A stretch of 14,995 nt of DNA from Thermoplasmata archaeon (lineage in GTDB: Archaea; Thermoplasmatota; Thermoplasmata; Thermoplasmatales; Thermoplasmataceae), in NCBI GenBank assembly GCA_021827885.1, contig JAKAUD010000233.1, positions 1 to 14,995 on the forward strand. The letters run 5' to 3'. The position numbers were made by a program, and so were the translations under genes. Below are positions 1 through 6,675 of the stretch, piece by piece. Each line of letters starts with the position of its first letter. Position 1 is the first letter of the stretch. The notes under the pieces were generated by a model. It searched no databases. It was not told where the DNA came from and worked only from the letters and a program-made list of their open reading frames with translations.

Positions 1-7
1 CCGTGTA

Positions 8-523
8 ATGTGGCTTTTCACAAAACATCAGTATTTATATTTAGTGAAGAAATACTGTTATATGATAGAAATTATCCCCACTCAGGTATTGCCTACATTA
101 TATCATGCTGTTTCAGGATGTATCACATACAATAAGGCTGAGCCATTGGTATCTTCGCTCAGGATGATGTCCAACTTCGCTTCCTCGGGAACAGTTACAC
201 CATCCTCTACTACTATTTTTAGTGGCTCCGCCGTTTTAGGGGCTGTTGAACAAAAACTCGGCTATGCCGCCCCATACATTTCTTTTTTTTCGATTCCGCT
301 CTCTTTGGTAGATTCTGTGCCCGAAATCCTAAGTGGTGGGATGAATGATAGCTTGGAAAAAATTGTGGATGGAATGATTCCAAGACTTCGGGACTTCCGT
401 ATAAAATTCCGCACTAAGTTTAATAGGATAAAGAAAAGAGTGGTATATGTGAGCAATCGGCTTATTTTACAGCAACTCCATCTCTTCCATCTATTCGTTA
501 GCTCTCTCAAACGCAATGATTGA
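8..523 (+). CDS. doubtful 171-residue open frame
   Basis: This is the longest open frame at the left edge. I recognise no domain, signal peptide or motif in it. The sequence is Ser/Leu/Ile-rich with a basic stretch near residues 127-145. It overlaps the 3' end of the minus-strand small gene ending at 491. The minus strand of the same segment also has a long frame (516 down to 103) interrupted only by one amber codon, and the lower part of that frame (about 258-103) reads as a hydrophilic, protein-like sequence containing VEDGVTVPEEAKLDIILSED. The two cannot both be ordinary genes, and either may be a shadow or a decayed gene. No clear ribosome site precedes the first ATG. Confidence is low; bases 1-490 should be treated as having no secure gene. 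Confidence 0.22.
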   Translation: MWLFTKHQYLYLVKKYCYMIEIIPTQVLPTLYHAVSGCITYNKAEPLVSSLRMMSNFASSGTVTPSSTTIFSGSAVLGAVEQKLGYAAPYISFFSIPLSLVDSVPEILSGGMNDSLEKIVDGMIPRLRDFRIKFRTKFNRIKKRVVYVSNRLILQQLHLFHLFVSSLKRND

Positions 524-682
524 TATGACGTACTTCAGCTTCTCTTCCAGCATGTTGACCAGGTCCTCCCCGGAACAGGTCTCATCGACGCACTTCCTGA
601 GGACCGCGTAATTGATGTCGAACTGGTCCTTTCTTCCTGTTATGTATTCCTTCTCGAATTTGTTCATAGCAATCTTGTCCAT
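491..682 (-). CDS. small hypothetical protein, 63 aa
   Basis: A short, charged, soluble-looking protein with no membrane segment. Its start overlaps the end of the upstream small gene (ending at 664) by 19 bases in another frame, so the two are probably cotranslated. A second ATG lies five codons in (MNKFEKEY) and could be the real start. It contains two cysteines (CVDETCSG). The amphipathic C-terminal part (LVNMLEEKLKYVISIIAFE) looks helical. I do not recognise the family. Two tiny overlapping genes next to AbrB-like regulators could be an addiction-type pair, but nothing in the sequence shows this. It ends in TAG. Confidence 0.5.
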   Translation of the reverse strand: MDKIAMNKFEKEYITGRKDQFDINYAVLRKCVDETCSGEDLVNMLEEKLKYVISIIAFERANE

Positions 683-870
683 TCAGCCTCTGAGAATTTG
701 TCCTTCAGTATCCTGAGGAAATCATGGTAGTTTCTGCTGTTCCTGAAAGCATCCCCTATTATTTCTGCATCGTGCTCTCCCCTCTCCTTCCAGCCCTTGT
801 TGTATCCCTCCTTTCTGGGATCCTGCTGCATTAAGGCAGCGCCTGTTGTATTTTCAAGTCGTCTCTGCAT
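664..870 (-). CDS. small hypothetical protein, 68 aa
   Basis: First gene of a two-gene minus-strand unit. The protein is polar and charged, with a glycine/lysine/glutamate-rich middle (KEGYNKGWKERGEHDAE) and a likely helical end (YHDFLRILKDKFSEAEW). There are no membrane segments and no family I recognise. No convincing ribosome site precedes the first ATG at 870; an internal ATG at residue 14 (MQQDPRKEG) is an alternative start. The upstream region 871-1010 separates it from the divergent AbrB-like gene and holds A/T-rich TATA candidates (TTTTTAATT on the minus strand near 916-924). It is counted as real because of the tight coupling with the next gene and a composition typical of coding sequence. 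Confidence 0.48.
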   Translation of the reverse strand: MQRRLENTTGAALMQQDPRKEGYNKGWKERGEHDAEIIGDAFRNSRNYHDFLRILKDKFSEAEWTRLL

Positions 871-983
871 GGATCAGGTGAGAGGTAACAACCCATATTG
901 CACTTGCCGGTGGAATTAAAAATGTAAAAATGAGATGTAATTCATATGATCACGCAATCCGCTGACATTAAGGTTCGATCTTC

Positions 984-994
984 TTTAGTATATG
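984..994 (+). promoter_or_regulatory. TATA-like element before AbrB-like gene
   Basis: TTTAGTATATG is centred roughly 22-24 bases before the ATG at 1011. No Shine-Dalgarno sequence lies between, which suits a leaderless archaeal transcript. This is inferred from spacing only. Confidence 0.35.
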
Positions 995-1010
995 CGGTTG
1001 ATCAGCATTC

Positions 1011-1190
1011 ATGGCTAAAAAAGAGATTGTGGATGTTACGCATGTATACGTAAGAGGGAATTCCTACAGGATAACTGTCCCAAGAAAAGTAGGGGAAGAG
1101 CTTGGGCTGGTTGATGGCAGCCTCCTGTCATTCGTGAGGGAGGATGGAAAGAGCTTCATTGAAAACCTCCTGACATACGGAGAGGAATGA
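1011..1190 (+). CDS. AbrB/SpoVT-like DNA-binding protein, 59 aa
   Basis: The 59-residue product begins MAKKEIVDVTHVYVRGNSYR and continues ITVPRKVGEELGLVDGSLLS. This is the layout of the AbrB/MazE/SpoVT swapped-hairpin fold: a short strand, then the R-x-T-V-P-(R/K)-x-(V/I)-x-E-x-L-G-(L/V)-x-x-G loop-helix that binds DNA as a dimer. Such proteins are either antitoxins or small global transcription factors in archaea. No toxin (PIN-domain or MazF) gene lies next to it, so a regulator role is more likely. The short C-terminal tail (SFVREDGKSFIENLLTYGEE) completes the hairpin. The gene converges on a second AbrB-like gene whose stop is only about 31 bases away. Confidence 0.8.
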   Translation: MAKKEIVDVTHVYVRGNSYRITVPRKVGEELGLVDGSLLSFVREDGKSFIENLLTYGEE

Positions 1191-1221
1191 GTTTCGGTAA
1201 AAGCAGGAATTCCTGAGGGCT

Positions 1222-1380
1222 TCAGTCCATTTTCTTCACGAATACCCTGCCGTCTTCCTCGTAAAATCCCACGATGTCTCCTTCCTTGACACCCAGTATT
1301 GCCTGAACTTTCTTTGGAAGGGTAAGTCTCAGGGGTGAATCCCATTTTGAAAGATGTGATACATCTTCCAATTGTTGCAT
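1222..1380 (-). CDS. second AbrB/SpoVT-like DNA-binding protein, 52 aa
   Basis: The 52-residue product starts MQQLEDVSHLSKWDSPLRLT, runs through LPKKVQAILGVKEGDIVGFY and ends EEDGRVFVKKMD. This is the canonical AbrB/SpoVT pattern: S-x-x-(L/I)-R-x-T-(L/I)-P-K-x-(V/I)-(15-20 residues)-G-D-x-(V/I)-x-(F/W). It should dimerise and bind A/T-rich promoter DNA. It is shorter than full AbrB (about 94 aa) because it lacks a C-terminal multimerisation domain, as in antitoxins and archaeal small regulators. It converges on the plus-strand AbrB-like gene ending at 1190. Its upstream region (1381-1440) is very A/T-rich with TATA candidates (TTTTTAATC near 1403-1411 on the minus strand). No partner toxin is visible. 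Confidence 0.8.
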   Translation of the reverse strand: MQQLEDVSHLSKWDSPLRLTLPKKVQAILGVKEGDIVGFYEEDGRVFVKKMD

Positions 1381-1453
1381 TAATTAGTATTATTGATATA
1401 GATTAAAAAGTTCTTATTTTTGAAAGCTAGAGAATTATTATCATGTGGATATA

Positions 1454-1468
1454 AAAAAATTTATATTT
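1454..1468 (+). promoter_or_regulatory. TATA box for the membrane-protein pair
   Basis: An A/T-only stretch (AAAAAATTTATATTT) in an otherwise gene-free segment, about 70-80 bases before the first membrane-protein gene. A start of transcription 25 bases downstream would leave a leader of about 45 bases carrying the GGAGG site at 1524. Confidence 0.45.
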
Positions 1469-1523
1469 CCGCAAGCGTAATGAATGCAAGCAATTTGGAT
1501 AGCCATGACTTCTCAAAAATTAC

Positions 1524-1530
1524 GGAGGGA
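1524..1530 (+). promoter_or_regulatory. strong ribosome site deciding an ATA start
   Basis: GGAGGGA matches the archaeal anti-Shine-Dalgarno core. Its GGAGG ends at 1528, seven bases before ATA at 1536. The first in-frame ATG (1590) is over 60 bases away and would cut the hydrophobic anchor of the protein in half. The site therefore argues for initiation at 1536 although ATA is not a usual start. Confidence 0.55.
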
Positions 1531-1535
1531 GATCT

Positions 1536-2513
1536 ATAAATAAAGGACCTGCAATCGCTCTCGCCGTTATTTTAGTCTCGGCTATAGTCATGTCGGGAGC
1601 ATATTTTCTGTATTTCAATCCCACCACAAGCGGTAACTTCAAAATAAATACATTTACCGTAACAAATGACCCGTACATTAATGGCAGTTCCAATGTTCCA
1701 ATTTTTAAGGTATCTGCTTATAGTTTGAAATCTGCCCATATCTCGCTTTACTATACTCCTGTTTCAAACGAATCACTGTATTTAACTTCCATTGCCTTTC
1801 AAGGCAACATAACCTTGATTTACCCAATTTCAGTGGAGCAAATGATAGAAGAGATGAACCTCTTTGGCAGCCCGGGTTACCATCATGTATACGCCAAGAT
1901 ATTCACAGGTACAAGCTCGGTCAAGCAGAGTAAACAAATTTTTACCTTTCCCCACTCCAGTCTTTCTGTTCAGTACAAGACCATCGACATAAACTATCCT
2001 GATAGCCTATATTTCAATTCAACAGGCTCTCTTCGGACAAGTGATTTCGGCGAATGGCTAACGATAAGCCATGGAAATCAACAGACGTTCAATGAAAGTG
2101 CGAATCAGACTACGTATGAATTTAACTTTCCAGGTAGTTATACCATCAGTGGGCATTTAGTCAATTATAACGGCTCTGAGTATACTACATCTGTCAGTGA
2201 AAATATCACAGTAAACAATAAGCCTGATGTCATCTCTATCTGGGCAAAGAACGTTAGTTACGATTCCCTTTTTGGTGATACTACCTTTAACCTATACTGG
2301 AATGTTTCTGGAGGCACTAATAATTCCGCTATTCCAAGTTCAGCTATGGCAATTTACAACAATGGAACCTATTATGGTCAATATTATTATTTTCAAGATG
2401 GACTAAGTAAGTCAACGGTAACACTCAGTGGTTCGGGCCAATTCAATGTATATGTGTCAGTAAATGATGGATTCTACAATGTTAGTTCACAAGAGATAAC
2501 AGTTTATGGTTAA
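1536..2513 (+). CDS. membrane-anchored, sequon-rich extracellular protein with pilin-like N-terminus
   Basis: Read from ATA at 1536 the protein begins (M)NKGPAIALAVILVSAIVMSG: a short polar head with KG, then about 20 hydrophobic residues. This resembles an archaeal class III (type IV pilin-like) signal or an uncleaved anchor. From the conventional ATG at 1590 most of that anchor is lost, so I prefer the earlier start (325 residues). The rest is beta-rich and outside the cell, with many N-x-S/T sequons. A PKD-like Ig-fold segment lies around residues 155-230 (YEFNFPGSYTISGHLVNYNG), followed by a related C-terminal segment ending in NDGFYNVSSQEITVYG. The stop overlaps the next gene by eight bases, implying coexpression. 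The role could be a surface structural or pilus-like protein; no enzyme motif is seen. Family not identified. Confidence 0.75.
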   Translation: MNKGPAIALAVILVSAIVMSGAYFLYFNPTTSGNFKINTFTVTNDPYINGSSNVPIFKVSAYSLKSAHISLYYTPVSNESLYLTSIAFQGNITLIYPISVEQMIEEMNLFGSPGYHHVYAKIFTGTSSVKQSKQIFTFPHSSLSVQYKTIDINYPDSLYFNSTGSLRTSDFGEWLTISHGNQQTFNESANQTTYEFNFPGSYTISGHLVNYNGSEYTTSVSENITVNNKPDVISIWAKNVSYDSLFGDTTFNLYWNVSGGTNNSAIPSSAMAIYNNGTYYGQYYYFQDGLSKSTVTLSGSGQFNVYVSVNDGFYNVSSQEITVYG

Positions 2514-3744
2514 AGAAAAAGTTGTGGAAAAGAAGAACTCGAGAAATAAAGACATAACAAAAAGAATTATAGTTGGAGCAGTAGCCATATTCGTGGCATC
2601 TATCTTAATAGAACAATTGAGCTTGAGTTCATCTAATCCCATTAGACAGAACATTGCACTATCCCTCATACAGAATAGTAATGAAACCGTTAAATTCAGC
2701 GGTGACGTATTCACAGTACAACTTGGATCGCCCATTTCCAATACACTATCTGATTTTAATGAACTTGTTGTTAATTCTACAGGAGGTTACTACCTTCCAA
2801 TGATACTGACTCAACTCACTGCTACAAGTAACGGCATTCCTATTTCAGTCGAGACTTATTCCAACCAGACCAATGCAAATTTGTTAAAGCCAGATTTTTA
2901 CTCCTTTGGTAGAGATATTAACATCTTCAGCGCAACGACCACTCACTCACCATATATCAACTCGCTAAAAGCTCAGTATTACTCTGGATCACTAGACATA
3001 TCTAATGGCCTGTTTAACCGCTCATTGACTGGTGAGATAGTAAGCGACGCTAATTATAATACTCAATTGAACAGCCCCATTCAAATAATCTCAAACGTAG
3101 TTAGCCCATACTATCTCGATATACACAATCAGTCATTGTCATCAGGAAATTCAATTTCAAGTCAGTATTTCACACTTAATCTATACACACCTACCGGGCA
3201 ACAAGCAATCTTAAACTTAAATATCTCTAGTTTTCTATTTAGCGGGCTCTTCATATCGAATAATCAATATCTTGAGGGCAATGTTACATATGACCACTAC
3301 ATGAGCATTGACGATTTCACAACTTTATCACTAGGTTTCATCTCTTATGGAGTAAACATAGAGGTTCCTTACGATTACGTCAAACAACTTCAAATTACGT
3401 CATCTATAGTTCCTTTTTCGTCTTTTACAGCCAAATCTCTAAGGGAATATGTCACAAATAGTCAAGGTGAAACTAAATTCTTGCAAGGAACTCTAAATTT
3501 ATCAACACCAGACATCCTAACATTATCAGAATCTGGTCATTACTTAAATGAATCTTCCAACCTGACTATAAGCTACTTTGTTCAAGCAAACGACGCTTTG
3601 GTATATGAAAATGGTAATTTCCTGTACTATGCAACTGATTTTAAATACAGCCCAGAATTTAGAAACTGGATGTCACTTACTGCTGGTGCGCTCATTGGGA
3701 TAGGTTTAACGGAGTTTTCTGGTATTTCCCGGCACTATGATTAA
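2506..3744 (+). CDS. membrane-anchored extracellular glycoprotein-like protein, 412 aa
   Basis: The lysine-rich N-terminus (residues 1-19) is followed by a clear membrane helix at about 21-37 (RIIVGAVAIFVASILIEQ), a long Ser/Thr/Asn-rich beta-type ectodomain with numerous N-x-S/T sequons, and a weak second hydrophobic segment near the end (about 389-406, MSLTAGALIGIGLTEFSG). The expected topology is N-in, ectodomain out, possibly with the C-terminus back in the membrane. No catalytic motif, PKD repeat or known family is recognised. The ATG lies inside the last codons of the upstream gene (TTTATGGTTAA), so translation is probably coupled and the two products likely act together at the cell surface. 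It converges with the methyltransferase remnant, leaving only 21 bases between their stops. Confidence 0.8.
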   Translation: MVKEKVVEKKNSRNKDITKRIIVGAVAIFVASILIEQLSLSSSNPIRQNIALSLIQNSNETVKFSGDVFTVQLGSPISNTLSDFNELVVNSTGGYYLPMILTQLTATSNGIPISVETYSNQTNANLLKPDFYSFGRDINIFSATTTHSPYINSLKAQYYSGSLDISNGLFNRSLTGEIVSDANYNTQLNSPIQIISNVVSPYYLDIHNQSLSSGNSISSQYFTLNLYTPTGQQAILNLNISSFLFSGLFISNNQYLEGNVTYDHYMSIDDFTTLSLGFISYGVNIEVPYDYVKQLQITSSIVPFSSFTAKSLREYVTNSQGETKFLQGTLNLSTPDILTLSESGHYLNESSNLTISYFVQANDALVYENGNFLYYATDFKYSPEFRNWMSLTAGALIGIGLTEFSGISRHYD

Positions 3745-3765
3745 GACCGCTCGGTGATGAAGAAT

Positions 3766-4518
3766 TCACCAATACCCAAATCCCCATCTATTCCCTTTTT
3801 CCGTGTCATAAACTATAGTGGGCCTGTGGTGTTCAGTCACCAGGTTTGGTTCACCAAAAATCCCAATCATTTCAGGGTCTGTCATTGATAAATTCAGAAG
3901 GTAAGTTCCCTGGTGATTATCCAGTAAAGTCTTCAAATCAACAAAATCTTCCATTTTGAACTTGTACCTGTACTGATCGCCTCCCCTCAGATATGGTGGA
4001 TCTAGATACAACAAAACATCAGGCCTGTTGTATCTCTTCATCAGGGATCTGAAATCCATGTTCTCAACAATCCACTTCTTCACCAAGAGAAAATCTTCGG
4101 TCCTTAATAGTGGAAGGTTGACCTTCTTGTAGTATCGCTTGAACGCCTTTCCTGCACCCGAGAATGAAAAGGCATGAAGATAAATGGTCTTGAAGCCAAT
4201 GTCCATAACACTTCTCGGGCCTGATAACTTCAACTCCTGAAATATGACATCATGAGGAAATGCATTCCTCAACTTTCTTTCCAGCCGCATTCTTTTCCTG
4301 ATATCCTAGAGAACCGTGAATGTCACATAGAGATCTTTATTGAGGTCATTGTAAACCTTCACCTTCTTCCATTCATCAGGTATATTCAGCAATACCTTAC
4401 CTGACCACCCTAATACATTAACAACTACATCAAATTGGTCTAGATTTTTCTCGAGTATCTCAAGGATGTTTTTGATCTGATAGAATCTGCCGCCATAATA
4501 GGGAAAGGTGCTCTTCAT
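3766..4518 (-). pseudogene. Dam-type (D12) N6-adenine DNA methyltransferase, amber-interrupted
   Basis: One reading frame of 251 codons is interrupted by a single in-frame TAG at 4308-4306. The first part (70 residues) begins MKSTFPYYGGRFYQIKNILE, matching the D12-class N-terminal (F/Y)-x-x-GG-K/R motif, and ends NDLNKDLYVTFTVL. After the amber codon the frame continues DIRKRMRLERKLRNAFPHDV and reaches the catalytic LYLDPPYLRGGDQYRY (DPPY, motif IV), ending GNRWGFGYW. Enzymes of this family transfer a methyl group from S-adenosylmethionine to adenine N6. The segment that normally reads (E)-P-F-x-G-x-G (AdoMet motif I) is here VVNVLGWSGKVLL, so the acidic residue and first glycine are lost. 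Either the gene is dying or it is a divergent member read through TAG. It may have been a methyltransferase for another R-M system or a stand-alone one. Length is close to normal (about 250-280). Confidence 0.78.
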
Positions 4519-4558
4519 ATGATTGTCGACTGCACAATCATTTAATCTTTAAATGATT
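4519..4558 (-). promoter_or_regulatory. overlapping palindromes and TATA in methyltransferase promoter
   Basis: ATGATTGT (4519-4526) and ACAATCAT (4534-4541) form a perfect 8-bp inverted repeat with a 7-base spacer. Sharing its right arm, AATCATTTA (4536-4544) and TAAATGATT (4550-4558) form a perfect 9-bp inverted repeat with a 5-base spacer. The element ATGATT/AATCAT thus occurs three times in alternating orientation between the methyltransferase start (4518) and the mobile element. A TATA-like ATTAAATG lies about 25 bases before the start on the minus strand, so a bound dimer would block transcription. Operator function is inferred. Confidence 0.5.
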
Positions 4559-4562
4559 TCAC

Positions 4563-4568
4563 TTTCAG
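4563..4568. repeat. left target-site duplication TTTCAG
   Basis: TTTCAG directly abuts the left terminal repeat and occurs again at 6715-6720 directly after the right terminal repeat. Six bases fit the 5-6 bp duplications known for the IS1634 family. Confidence 0.8.
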
Positions 4569-4607
4569 CTTACTTTCCGTATGATTTGAAAGGCTTATCT
4601 TCGAATT
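4569..4607 (+). repeat. left terminal inverted repeat of IS
   Basis: Aligned without gaps to the complement of 6676-6714, 28 of 39 positions agree: an outer block (CTTACTTTCCG then ATGA) and an inner block (TATCTTCGAATT against TATCCTCGAATT). This two-block layout is typical of transposase-binding and cleavage parts of terminal repeats. Confidence 0.82.
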
Positions 4608-4628
4608 ATCTTTCTTTTTCCTGAATAC

Positions 4629-4931
4629 CTATTTCCCCGCCTCCTGGAGTATTTTTAAATCCTCCTCGGTTGGCTCAATTATTCTTTGATCCACCACTGC
4701 ATTCCACCCGATCAATAATTTCATGACGGTTTCCAGGTCACTCTTCCTGATAATTATGACACCACGCAACAGCTTCCGGTGAGGGATGCTGTCAAGCAAT
4801 CCCTTCCTCCTGTACCTGTACTTCCCTGACCGTGTGCTTGTTTCCTGCCCGTAGAATCTCTTCACGAACTTCCCGAGATCGCTATTGTTCATCTTCTTCG
4901 GCAGATGGAATACGAGGATGCATGCCTCCAT
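4629..4931 (-). CDS. accessory protein inside IS element, about 100 aa, unknown function
   Basis: The frame is open from ATG at 4949 (106 residues), but I prefer ATG at 4931 (100 residues, MEACILVFHLPKKMNNSD): a TATA-like ATTAATAA centred at 4956 is 25 bases away, right for a leaderless message, and only 7 bases from the 4949 start. The protein opens with a hydrophobic strand and has a very basic middle (RSGKYRYRRKGLLDSIPHRK), a second hydrophobic strand (LLRGVIIIRKSDLETVMKLL) and an acidic tail (IIEPTEEDLKILQEAGK). The two similar strand-containing halves and basic loop suggest a small nucleic-acid-binding fold, but I do not recognise it. It lies wholly inside the IS, its stop being 22 bases inside the left inverted repeat, and is divergent from the transposase. 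It may control transposition or help it; this is inference from position. Confidence 0.68.
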   Translation of the reverse strand: MEACILVFHLPKKMNNSDLGKFVKRFYGQETSTRSGKYRYRRKGLLDSIPHRKLLRGVIIIRKSDLETVMKLLIGWNAVVDQRIIEPTEEDLKILQEAGK

Positions 4932-4959
4932 ATGGGCAGTAATGCCCATACATTAATAA
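4931..4959. promoter_or_regulatory. bidirectional IS promoter with palindrome
   Basis: The perfect inverted repeat TATGGGCAGTAATGCCCATA (4931-4950, 8-bp arms, 4-base spacer) is followed at once by ATTAATAA (4952-4959), a near-symmetric TATA-like box. The box centre is about 25-26 bases from both the transposase ATG (4982) and the accessory-gene ATG (4931). One TATA element may thus serve two leaderless genes, with the palindrome as operator or as part of one 5' end. Confidence 0.5.
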
Positions 4960-4981
4960 GCTCTTTGGTGTTACCCTTATC

Positions 4982-6673
4982 ATGGATACCGATGATCTGC
5001 AGCTTCACACAATGATCGTAGGGGCATTGCCGGCGATCAACCACTTCATGGAGAGGCTGCACCTGAACGATATTCTGAAAAGCCGTCTTCCTGCCGGAAA
5101 CGATCCGGATGCTTCTCAGTGCATTGGCATACTCATAAGGAACATACTCATATCAAGGGAGCCGCTGTACGGCATTGAGGAATGGATACCGGAATTCCCC
5201 GCTGAACTGCTTGACATATCCGGGGATAATGTAAGGCGCATTAACGATGATCGCATGGGAAGGTCGCTGGAAAGGCTTTTCGATGCTGACAGGTCATCCA
5301 TCATGACAGAGATCGTTGTCCGTGCCGTGCAGGAATTTGATCTCTCAATGAAGAGGTTCCACAACGATTCCACATCCGTGGCATTGAGCGGTTTATACCG
5401 GACAGCGACGGGAAAGGACATGAGGATGAAGAAGACCGTGAACCTTACATTCGGCCACAGCAAGGATCACAGGAAGGATCTGAAGCAGCTTGTATGGATC
5501 CTCACCGTGACCGGTGATAGTTCAGTCCCCGTACATTAAAGTGCTGCTGATGACAACACAAACGATTCACCAACACACATTGAGACATGGGACTCTATTT
5601 TCAAGCTCACGGGAAGGCCCGATTTCATGTACGTTGCAGATTCAAAGCTCTGCACCGATGAAAACATGAGGCATATCCACGAAAAACATGGCAGGTTCAT
5701 CACCGTGGTTCCTGCAACCCGGAAGGATCACAGCCTGTTCAGGGACTGGCTGCAGGATCATCCGGATCCATGGGAGGCCACAGTGCACGGAAGAAAGAGC
5801 GAAAGGGGCCAGGTATGGAAACTCATGGAATCGCCCATACAGCCATCGGATGGTTTCCGTATCATATGGGCATGGAGTTCACAGAAATCTGGGCATGACA
5901 GGGAGATCAGGAACGGAACGATGAACGCGTCCATCCTGAACCTTGAACGGCTGGAAACAAGGCTCAGATCCACAAGGTGCAGGCTCCACACCAGAGATGA
6001 CGTGAATAAAGCGGCGGTAGATGCCACAGGAAAGGGTTCGAGAAGGTAGGGTTTCAGCATCACTGAAAGCGGCAGTGAGACCAGGAAACAGCTGTCCAGG
6101 GGCAGGCCGTCAAAATCAACGGAATACCGGATCGTCACGAAGAAGCTTTACCATGTTGAATGGAAGCCCATGGAAGACAACATAGATTTCGACGAAGCAT
6201 GCGATGGCATATTCCCCCTTATAATCAATGACAGGAAACTGTCCATGAAAGATGTTCTTGCAATGTACAAATACCAACCCCATGTGGAGAAGAGGCATGA
6301 GCAGCTCAAATCCGTATACGGGGTTGCACCCGTCATGCTGAAGAACGTTGATCGGATAGAGGGCCTCCTGTTTGTCTATTTCCTTGCCCTTCTCATGGAG
6401 AGCCTGATGGAGCGTGAGATCAGGAATGGCATGAAGAGGGAGGGGAGGGATTCCATACGGATGTACCCGGAATCCCGGTCATGCGAATCCCCCACCACAG
6501 ATCGTGTCCTGGGTGATTTCTCCATGGTCCAGATGAACTGGATCGAGTCAGGTGGGAAGATAGTGAAGAAATTCCTGCCAAAGCTCACACAGAGGCAGGA
6601 AGACCTGCTGGGACTGGCAGGCGTTCCAAACAGCGAGTATCAGAAGGACTGGAACATCGTTCCTGGCGTTTGA
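4982..6673 (+). pseudogene. IS1634-family-like transposase with two in-frame nonsense codons
   Basis: A single frame of 564 codons is broken by TAA at 5537-5539 and TAG at 6047-6049; no frameshift is needed. The N-terminal part (codons 1-185) resembles the DUF4277/IS1634 N-terminus (RNILISREPLYGIEEWIPEF) and contains the first catalytic Asp in RFHNDSTSVALSG (about codon 129). The middle part has the second Asp in MYVADSKLCTDENM (about codon 220). The third part has the glutamate-bearing segment YKYQPHVEKRHEQLKSV (codons 429-445) followed by the family-typical RIEGLLFVYFLALLMESLME. All DDE landmarks are thus present but on separate fragments. Around the first stop the family reads about VPVHYR-x-x-D-x-N-x-x-D, here VPVH, stop, SAADDNTNDS, so TAC to TAA is the simplest change. 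It presumably moved when intact and is now inactive unless the stops are suppressed or it is complemented in trans. Confidence 0.85.
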
Positions 6674-6675
6674 GA

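Noticed and set aside
1064..1345. minus-strand open frame of 93 codons over the AbrB-like pair
   Set aside because: It lies antisense to the plus-strand AbrB gene and out of frame with the minus-strand AbrB gene, both of which match a known family; it has no recognisable content.
5116..6588. minus-strand and alternate-frame open frames within the transposase
   Set aside because: They are shadows of the DDE transposase frame, which explains the sequence despite its two stops.
3766..6673. pyrrolysine decoding as explanation of the in-frame TAG codons
   Set aside because: No pyl gene is seen, the transposase also has a TAA, other genes end in TAG, and neither enzyme family is known to need pyrrolysine. 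Kept only as a check to run.
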